Of a DNA stretch of 11,412 bases, positions 6,649-11,412 are shown piece after piece; positions within the stretch are counted from its first letter, which is position 1, and the number at the start of each line of letters is the position of its first letter. Below the pieces are notes generated by a model, which had not been told where the DNA came from, made no database searches, and saw nothing but the letters and a program-made list of their open reading frames with translations. Origin of the DNA: Leptolyngbya sp. SIO4C5 (GTDB lineage: Bacteria > Cyanobacteriota > Cyanobacteriia > Phormidesmidales > Phormidesmidaceae); contig JAAHIC010000074.1 in assembly GCA_010671965.1 (NCBI GenBank), positions 1-11,412 on the forward strand, in the 5' to 3' direction. The position numbers were made by a program, and so were the translations under genes.

Positions 6649-6649
6649 G

Positions 6650-7099
6650 CTACAGGCCTTCCAGCGGGTAGTCTGCATGGAGCTGTTTGCACTCAGCCTT
6701 GAGAATGCCGCCGCGAATTTTGATTTCGCTGGGGGCGCGATCGATCACGGTCTGACAGCGCAGATTGATTAGGTTGGGGTTGCCGTCTGGAAAGTCATCG
6801 GCCCCCGCCCCATAGACAATCTCAGACAGGCCCGCCCAGATGCAGGTTGCAGCGCACATAGGGCAGGGTTCGCAGGTGGTGTAAAGCGTATAGCCGGGTT
6901 CAAACGAGGCATTGCCCAGCTTTTGGGTCAGTTGGCGAATTGCATTGACTTCGGCATGGGCTGTTGGATCGCTGTCAGGCTGAACCGTGTTACCCGCCTG
7001 GGCCATGATTTCACCCGCTTTGGCAATCACCGCCCCAAACGGCGTCTTGCTTTGCCGGGCCTCAGCGATCGCCACCTGCATAATTTCTTCTGGACTCAT
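6650..7099 (-). CDS. Zinc-dependent nucleoside/guanine deaminase-like protein (CDA fold)
   Basis: This 149-residue protein has the cytidine deaminase-like fold: PFGAVIAKAGEI (20-31), TAHAEVNAI (46-54) with zinc ligand His48 and proton-shuttle Glu50, and TTCEPCPMC (74-82) with zinc ligands Cys79 and Cys82. The length and the DPTAHAE / TCEPCPMC wording resemble bacterial guanine deaminase (GuaD, about 156 residues), which converts guanine to xanthine and ammonia. The TadA tRNA deaminase is a relative, but the N- and C-terminal regions here fit the GuaD-like nucleoside deaminases better. Substrate is therefore likely a purine base or nucleoside, not proven. The ATG is preceded on its strand by GAGG with 6-base spacing. 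It lies 48 bases behind ftr1 with no terminator between them, so the two may share a transcript. Confidence 0.88.
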   Translation of the reverse strand: MSPEEIMQVAIAEARQSKTPFGAVIAKAGEIMAQAGNTVQPDSDPTAHAEVNAIRQLTQKLGNASFEPGYTLYTTCEPCPMCAATCIWAGLSEIVYGAGADDFPDGNPNLINLRCQTVIDRAPSEIKIRGGILKAECKQLHADYPLEGL

Positions 7100-7147
7100 T
7101 GCACGCCTCAGTGGGAGTAGATATTTTTCAAGACTTAGAATAGCGGC

Positions 7148-8074
7148 TTACTTAGCGGTTGCTTCCTGGGTTTTACTGGCTGAGGGCTGATCGTTGAGGC
7201 TGCGAAAATAGCGGTTGCCTACCAGCCCCAGAAAACCGACATAGGCGATGAGCTGCATTAAATAGATATGGTCGCGGTAGCCCAGCAGCGTTTTCAGCAG
7301 GATGCCGGGGAACTGCTTGTCTGGCAAAACACCGCTAGCATCCCACAGCAGCGGCCCCAAAATGCAGGACTGCGTAGAAAAGCACAGATCCCCCGCCTGC
7401 ACGTTAAGCTGACTGACCGCCGTAAAGACAGCATCTAACCCTTTGCAGGCCGAAACCACCAAACCCGCCACAATCAGCAGCAGCAGCGTCCCCATCACCT
7501 GAAAGAAGCGCCGCAGATCAATTTGCAATCCCCATCGAAACAGCGCCAGGCCAATGGCGATCGCGCCCAGACCACCCGCCACAGCCCCTAGAATAGGCAC
7601 CGTTCCTGGCTGCAGGCTGGTGAAGAGAAAAATCACCGTTTCAAACCCTTCCCGCAGCACCGCCACGCAGACCAGGCTGAAGATGCTGACGCCTGCGACT
7701 GAGGAGTTCGTCAAAGCCGACTGCACGTTGCCCTGAATTTCTGTCTTCAGCGATCGCGCCTGCTGGGTCATCCAGATTAGCATCCAGCTCAGCATGATAA
7801 TGGCGATCGCGCAGAGCAGAGTTTTAAGCAGGGGTTCAATCAGCGTGTCTAGCGCAGGCAGCAGGTCACGCACTTCAGCCACCCCCACGCTCAGCAAAAT
7901 CCCCATCAGGACGCTACCCGCTAGACCGGCGGCGATACCGCTATAGACCCAAATATTGAGCTGGCTCTGCTTGGCCTTACTGAGGCAGGCCAGGACAATA
8001 CCGACCACGAGAGCGGCTTCAACCCCTTCTCGCAGCGTAATCACAAAAGGAGCTAGAGCCGAAGTGATATCCAT
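7148..8074 (-). CDS. FTR1 family high-affinity iron permease
   Basis: The protein has 308 residues and about seven hydrophobic helices. The two iron-binding REXXE motifs of the FTR1/EfeU family are present: REGVE (15-19) in helix 1 and REGFE (141-145) in helix 4. In yeast these glutamates move ferric iron across the membrane with a ferroxidase partner; bacterial relatives take up iron, sometimes with EfeO/EfeB. No such partner gene is in the window. A Cys pair (231, 237) lies in the external-looking loop after helix 6. The preferred start is ATG 8074, giving MDITSALAPFVITLREG, the usual short N-terminus; an in-frame GTG at 8101 would add nine residues and lacks a ribosome site. It is divergent from glgP and leads a possible ftr1-deaminase unit. 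Iron regulation is expected but no clear Fur box is seen. Confidence 0.93.
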   Translation of the reverse strand: MDITSALAPFVITLREGVEAALVVGIVLACLSKAKQSQLNIWVYSGIAAGLAGSVLMGILLSVGVAEVRDLLPALDTLIEPLLKTLLCAIAIIMLSWMLIWMTQQARSLKTEIQGNVQSALTNSSVAGVSIFSLVCVAVLREGFETVIFLFTSLQPGTVPILGAVAGGLGAIAIGLALFRWGLQIDLRRFFQVMGTLLLLIVAGLVVSACKGLDAVFTAVSQLNVQAGDLCFSTQSCILGPLLWDASGVLPDKQFPGILLKTLLGYRDHIYLMQLIAYVGFLGLVGNRYFRSLNDQPSASKTQEATAK

Positions 8075-8114
8075 AGGTTTAATCTGCAAGTTCTCCCACA
8101 CAGTCTAGTGTAAC

Positions 8115-8127
8115 GAGTTGTTAACTC
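8115..8127. promoter_or_regulatory. Small inverted repeat upstream of ftr1
   Basis: GAGTT (8115-8119) and AACTC (8123-8127) flank GTT, and the core GTTAAC is itself a palindrome. It sits 41 bases upstream of the ftr1 ATG, a plausible operator or promoter-proximal site. No known consensus is matched. Confidence 0.25.
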
Positions 8128-8153
8128 TTTTAATCAGGCGAGGCGATCGCTAA

Positions 8154-8168
8154 AAATTGTCACAATTT
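8154..8168. promoter_or_regulatory. 15-bp perfect palindrome between ftr1 and glgP
   Basis: AAATTGT-C-ACAATTT is fully symmetric around the central C at 8161. It lies in the divergent intergenic region, 80 bases from the ftr1 ATG and 115 bases from the glgP ATG. A TTGTCA -35-like box (8157-8162) overlaps it toward glgP, with only a weak CATGAT 19 bases on. It reads as an operator for a dimeric regulator, but I cannot assign the regulator. The rest of this 208-bp region holds a HIP1 site at 8143 and no gene. Confidence 0.45.
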
Positions 8169-8282
8169 ATGTCGTTTGGTTCATGATTCATCCCCAAAGA
8201 CAGTGTTAAGAGAGGCTTGGTTACTGCCGTTCACAGGCAGAATGACCTTAGCTCAGAATTTAATCATCAACAACTTATCAAT

Positions 8283-10928
8283 ATGCGTCCTATCCGCACC
8301 TTTAACGTTACGCCTTCGCTGCCTGCTCGCTTAGAGCCTTTGCGCAAGCTGGCTTATAACCTACAGTGGGACTGGGATTTTGGTACAACCGATTTGTTTC
8401 GTCGGCTAGATCCTGATCTGTGGGAATCTAGTCGCTATAACCCGGTGCTGCTGCTCGGCACTATTAGCCAGCAGCGCCTACAGGAGGCGGCTGAAGATGA
8501 AGGGTTTTTAGCTCAAATGGAGCGAGCTGCTCAAAGACTAGAAGACTATCTCAAAGAGCGTACCTGGTACAAAAAGCATCGCAAAGAAGCCACGCCAGAT
8601 GAGCGCTATGCTTACTTCTCTATGGAATTTGGCCTCACCTCCTGTATGCCCGTCTATTCTGGCGGTTTGGGGGTGCTCGCAGGTGACCATCTCAAGTCCG
8701 CTAGCGACTTGGGCCTGCCCCTGGTGGCGGTGGGTCTGCTGTACCAGGAGGGCTACTTTGCCCAGTACCTCAACGCCGATGGCTGGCAGCAAGAGCGCTA
8801 CCCTATCAATGATTTCTACAACATGCCGCTGCACTTAGAACGGCATCCTGACGGTTCAGAAATTCGTATTGGCGTAGATTATCCCGATCGCACCGTCTAT
8901 GCCCGGATTTGGCGGGTGCAGGTGGGGACGGTGCCGCTCTACCTGTTAGACACCAACATTGAGGAAAACAGCCAGTATGACCAAGACATCTGCGATCGCC
9001 TCTATGGAGGGGACATTGATATGCGGATTCACCAGGAGATCATGCTGGGCATCGGCGGCGTACGCATGTTGGCAGCGCTGGGACTGAAGCCGACGGTTTA
9101 TCACATGAACGAAGGTCACTCGGCTTTTCTAGCCCTGGAACGAATGCGGATGCTGATGGATGAAACCGATCTATCCTTTGCGGAAGCTTTCTATCTGGCT
9201 CAGGCCGGACAGATGTTTACGACCCATACGCCCGTTCCCGCCGGTATCGATCTGTTCCCGCCAGACAAAGTACTTTACTATCTCAACCGCTATGCTCAGC
9301 GGTTTGGCCTGTCAAACGAAGAATTCCTAGCCTTAGGGCGCGAAAATACCGGGGATCTGTCAGCCCCTTTCAGCATGGCAGTCTTGGCGATTAAGACCGC
9401 CTCTTTTGTCAATGGGGTCAGCGCGCTGCATGGTGAAGTTTCGCGGCAGATGTTCTCTGGACTCTGGCCTCAACTCCCTCTCAGTGAAGTACCGATCACC
9501 TCTATTACCAATGGCGTTCATGCCCGTAGCTGCGTCGCTAAGCCTGTCCAAGAACTCTACGATCGCTACTTAGGGCCGAGCTGGTCCCAGGCCAGTCCCG
9601 CCAATCCGCTATGGAACAGAGTAGACGCCATTCCCGATGAGGAACTTTGGCGCACCCATGAGCTATGCCGCTCCCAGATGATTGTCTCTGTGCGCGATCG
9701 CCTAGAGAAAAGCCTGCTGGAGCGGGCCGCCTCGCCGATGGAGCTGGCAAAAGCCAGGGAAGTACTTGATCCGAAAGTCCTGAGTATTGGCTTTGCCCGT
9801 CGTTTTGCTACCTACAAGCGAGCCACCCTGTTCCTGCGCGATATTGCCCGGATTCACCAGATTATTGAAGGCGACGGTTCAGGCCGCCGGGTACAGTTTG
9901 TCATTGCTGGCAAAGCCCACCCCAAAGACTCACCGGGTAAAGAGCTGATTCGCAAAATTATCCACTTTACCCGCGATGAAGGGCTAGATCGGGCCATTGT
10001 GTTTGTGCCCAACTACGACATTCACGTGGCGCGGGCGATGGTGGCTGGCTGCGACGTCTGGATGAATACGCCCCGTCGTCCCCGGGAAGCCTCCGGTACC
10101 AGCGGCATGAAAGCAGCCATGAACGGCTTGCCCAACCTCAGCATTCTCGATGGCTGGTGGGGCGAAGCAGACTACGTTGCCACCGGTTGGCCCATTGGCT
10201 CCGGCGAAGACTACGACGATCCGGAATATCAGGACGAAGTGGAGGCCAATGCCCTCTACGACCTGTTAGAGAAAGAGGTGGTGCCGCTATTTTACAACCG
10301 CGATCAGGAAGAGATTCCCAGGGGCTGGGTCGCCAAAATGAAGGACGCCATCCGCCTCAATACCCCCATGTTCAACACGGCGCGGATGCTGAAGGAATAT
10401 GCCACGCGGGCTTACTTTAGCTGCAGCGATCGCGCCCATCGGTTGACCCAGAGCAGCTTCGCGCCAGCCAAGACGCTAGCCCACTGGGAAGATCACCTGG
10501 CAGAGCACTGGTATGAAATGAAAATTGAAGAGGTGCAGATTTCAGAACCCGCAAATCTACAGGTCAATCAGCCCTTTAAGGTTGAGGCTCTAGTGCGGCT
10601 GGGGGCGCTGCAGCCGTCGGACGTACAGGTAGAGCTATATCAGGGCAAAGTAGATACAGATGGTGAGATTCACGTCGGTATTCCCAGCGTCATGACCCAC
10701 CAGGGCACTGACAACCAGGGGCGCAGCCGCTATGAGGTGGAGGTCACCTACACGGCTAGCGGCCTGCAAGGGCTGTCGCTGCGCATTTTGCCCAAGCATG
10801 AGAACCTCAGCAGTCCCTATGCGCCCAGGCTGATTCTCTGGGCTGAGCCAGAAGAGGTGCAAATCGATGTCGGTGCTGATGTATCAGACAAGGCTCCCGC
10901 CGCTGAGGCGATCGCCCTGATGTCTTAG
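8283..10928 (+). CDS. glgP: Alpha-glucan (glycogen) phosphorylase, GT35, DUF3417 type
   Basis: The protein has 881 residues. It releases glucose 1-phosphate from the non-reducing ends of glycogen using phosphate and pyridoxal phosphate, feeding carbon into central metabolism in the dark. The N-terminal ~110 residues (RTFNVTPSLPARLEPLRKLAYNLQWDWD onward, shown in part) are the DUF3417 region of the Thermotoga/Thermus-like GT35 subgroup. The catalytic core includes YFSMEFGLTSCMPVYSGGLG, and the cofactor segment GTSGMKAAMNG with the PLP-binding Lys610. From about residue 748 a beta-rich tail continues to the end, ending in a Glu/Ala-rich stretch. The start ATG 8283 is chosen because MRPIRTFNV matches the family N-terminus; the frame extends to a TTG at 8217 but those 22 residues look unlike coding sequence. 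There is no clear Shine-Dalgarno. The gene is intact and is followed by a strong hairpin. Confidence 0.95.
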   Translation: MRPIRTFNVTPSLPARLEPLRKLAYNLQWDWDFGTTDLFRRLDPDLWESSRYNPVLLLGTISQQRLQEAAEDEGFLAQMERAAQRLEDYLKERTWYKKHRKEATPDERYAYFSMEFGLTSCMPVYSGGLGVLAGDHLKSASDLGLPLVAVGLLYQEGYFAQYLNADGWQQERYPINDFYNMPLHLERHPDGSEIRIGVDYPDRTVYARIWRVQVGTVPLYLLDTNIEENSQYDQDICDRLYGGDIDMRIHQEIMLGIGGVRMLAALGLKPTVYHMNEGHSAFLALERMRMLMDETDLSFAEAFYLAQAGQMFTTHTPVPAGIDLFPPDKVLYYLNRYAQRFGLSNEEFLALGRENTGDLSAPFSMAVLAIKTASFVNGVSALHGEVSRQMFSGLWPQLPLSEVPITSITNGVHARSCVAKPVQELYDRYLGPSWSQASPANPLWNRVDAIPDEELWRTHELCRSQMIVSVRDRLEKSLLERAASPMELAKAREVLDPKVLSIGFARRFATYKRATLFLRDIARIHQIIEGDGSGRRVQFVIAGKAHPKDSPGKELIRKIIHFTRDEGLDRAIVFVPNYDIHVARAMVAGCDVWMNTPRRPREASGTSGMKAAMNGLPNLSILDGWWGEADYVATGWPIGSGEDYDDPEYQDEVEANALYDLLEKEVVPLFYNRDQEEIPRGWVAKMKDAIRLNTPMFNTARMLKEYATRAYFSCSDRAHRLTQSSFAPAKTLAHWEDHLAEHWYEMKIEEVQISEPANLQVNQPFKVEALVRLGALQPSDVQVELYQGKVDTDGEIHVGIPSVMTHQGTDNQGRSRYEVEVTYTASGLQGLSLRILPKHENLSSPYAPRLILWAEPEEVQIDVGADVSDKAPAAEAIALMS

Positions 10929-10947
10929 CGCAAACAGGGGAACGGAA

Positions 10948-10986
10948 AACTCAAGGGCGGTCCATAGACCGCCCCTGTTCTGAGTT
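10948..10986. terminator. Strong two-tier hairpin between glgP and tRNA-His, probably bidirectional
   Basis: GGGCGGTC (10955-10962) pairs perfectly with GACCGCCC (10967-10974) around a CATA loop. An outer stem AACTCA (10948-10953) with TGAGTT (10981-10986) adds six pairs. It begins 19 bases after the glgP stop. On the minus strand the core stem is followed by TTGAGTTTTCC, a fair T-tract, so it can also end tRNA-His transcription. Confidence 0.7.
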
Positions 10987-11008
10987 ACATTGCATTTGTA
11001 AATTAAAG

Positions 11009-11082
11009 GGCGAACGACGGGATTCGAACCCGCGAGTGGTGGAACCACAATCCACTGCCTTAACCCCTTGGCTACGCTCGCC
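11009..11082 (-). tRNA. trnH: tRNA-His (anticodon GTG)
   Basis: The cloverleaf is complete. The 7-bp acceptor stem is GCGAGCG with CGTTCGC (one G-U pair), followed by U8-A9. The anticodon stem GTGGA/TCCAC encloses loop TTGTGGT, and the T-arm has GGTTCGAATCC. As expected for histidine tRNAs, an extra 5' G(-1) is encoded opposite discriminator C73, the main identity pair for histidyl-tRNA synthetase. The 3' CCA is not encoded (C then TTT follows). The sequence closely resembles cyanobacterial and plastid tRNA-His. Confidence 0.96.
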
Positions 11083-11154
11083 ATCGCGCGTTGTTGATTC
11101 TAGCATTTTGCCGCAGGAGTTAGCCACCCAATCTAGAGATTTTTGCTAAGCTCA

Positions 11155-11185
11155 AGTCTCGGTTTTAGAGACTCTCGGCTAGAGT
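11155..11185 (+). promoter_or_regulatory. Two overlapping hairpins upstream of the DUF4359 gene
   Basis: AGTCTC (11155-11160) pairs with GAGACT (11168-11173) around a 7-base loop. ACTCT (11171-11175) pairs with AGAGT (11181-11185) around a 5-base loop. They share three bases, so only one can form fully at a time. A TATGAG -10-like hexamer follows at 11191 without a convincing -35. They may be a promoter-region coincidence. Confidence 0.2.
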
Positions 11186-11243
11186 TAAGGTATGAGAGCG
11201 ATCGCTGGGGACAACGGCTCCAATCTGCGGAGGCACAATAGCT

Positions 11244-11412
11244 GTGGGCTTCTTAAAAACATCAACAATTGCGGGCAGTGTCGTGCTGATTGGCGTTGGC
11301 GGAGCCTTAGCCCTCACAAATCCCAGCCCAGCAGACTATGAGCTTTACGCCACAGATGAGCTGATCGCCTATTTGCAACAAGATATTTGCCCCAAAGCCC
11401 CTGCCGCCATGC
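11244..11412 (+). CDS. DUF4359 domain protein, N-terminal part (runs off the window)
   Basis: 56 codons are visible and open to the window edge. The product begins with an N-terminal hydrophobic segment (TIAGSVVLIGVGGALALT, residues 8-25) that looks like a membrane anchor or signal peptide, followed by NPSPADYELYATDELIAYLQQDICPKAP. The NPS..Y..YAT..L..YL....C arrangement is that of DUF4359, a small, mostly cyanobacterial exported or membrane-anchored family of unknown function. The start is GTG 11244, preceded by GGAGG at 11229-11233 (10-base spacing). The C-terminal half is outside the window. Confidence 0.75.
   Translation, partial: MGFLKTSTIAGSVVLIGVGGALALTNPSPADYELYATDELIAYLQQDICPKAPAAM

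Larger units (their letters stand above)
237..11205. repeat. Dispersed HIP1 octamers (GCGATCGC)
   Basis: By eye, 18 copies start at 237, 633, 1018, 3003, 3457, 4042, 5240, 6524, 7065, 7557, 7750, 7803, 8143, 8992, 9694, 10426, 10908 and 11198. That is about one per 630 bp, far above chance for an 8-mer (one per 65 kb in random sequence of even composition). This is the highly iterated palindrome of many cyanobacterial genomes. Two long gaps stand out: 1026-3002 (nrdJ core and most of the intein) and 4050-5239 (brnTA). Confidence 0.9.

Noticed and set aside
8110..8123. NtcA site (GTA-N8-TAC) upstream of ftr1/glgP
   Set aside because: GTA-N8 is followed by TTA, not TAC, and no well-placed -10 supports it.
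8217..8282. Extended glgP N-terminus from a TTG at 8217
   Set aside because: The family N-terminus begins at the ATG at 8283; the upstream residues look non-coding.
11008..11083. tRNA-His acceptor stem shifted by one base with no encoded G(-1)
   Set aside because: That register would put G at position 8; the accepted register gives U8 and a proper G(-1):C73 pair.
1..11412. CRISPR array, insertion sequence or prophage genes
   Set aside because: No regularly spaced direct repeats, transposase motifs or phage proteins were seen.

Overview
This window looks like a piece of a cyanobacterial chromosome. The octamer GCGATCGC (HIP1), the hallmark repeat of many cyanobacterial genomes, occurs 18 times by eye in 11.4 kb. 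The gene set fits: an adenosylcobalamin-dependent ribonucleotide reductase, a PAO/Tic55-type Rieske oxygenase, a DUF3417-type glucan phosphorylase, a DUF4359 protein and a cyanobacterial/plastid-like tRNA-His. The genus cannot be fixed from this sequence alone.

Left part (1-4210, + strand). A structured AT-rich leader precedes a small protein of the CobA/BtuR (ATP:cob(I)alamin adenosyltransferase) fold whose ATP-binding P-loop has been lost. Just downstream is nrdJ, a monomeric class II ribonucleotide reductase, interrupted by a 369-residue intein. The intein carries a LAGLIDADG homing endonuclease and sits directly before the catalytic thiyl-radical cysteine. NrdJ needs adenosylcobalamin, the product of true CobA enzymes, so the pairing with a CobA-like non-P-loop protein is the most thought-provoking feature of the window.

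Middle part (4211-5103, + strand). A brnT-brnA type II toxin-antitoxin operon has overlapping genes and an inverted-repeat operator candidate next to a good -35 box. This stretch has no HIP1 site and looks like an accessory insertion.

Right-middle part (5104-8074, - strand). Read in transcription order there is an FTR1-type iron permease, a zinc-dependent purine/cytidine-type deaminase 48 bp behind it, and, after a 136-bp gap, a membrane-anchored Rieske mononuclear-iron oxygenase of the pheophorbide a oxygenase family. The oxygenase needs iron, but a functional link to the permease is only an inference from position.

Right part (8075-11412). A divergent intergenic region with a perfect 15-bp palindrome separates ftr1 from glgP (glycogen/alpha-glucan phosphorylase, + strand). 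glgP ends at a strong hairpin that can also terminate the converging tRNA-His(GTG) gene. A DUF4359 gene starts on the + strand and runs off the window edge. No intergenic stretch exceeds 300 bp.
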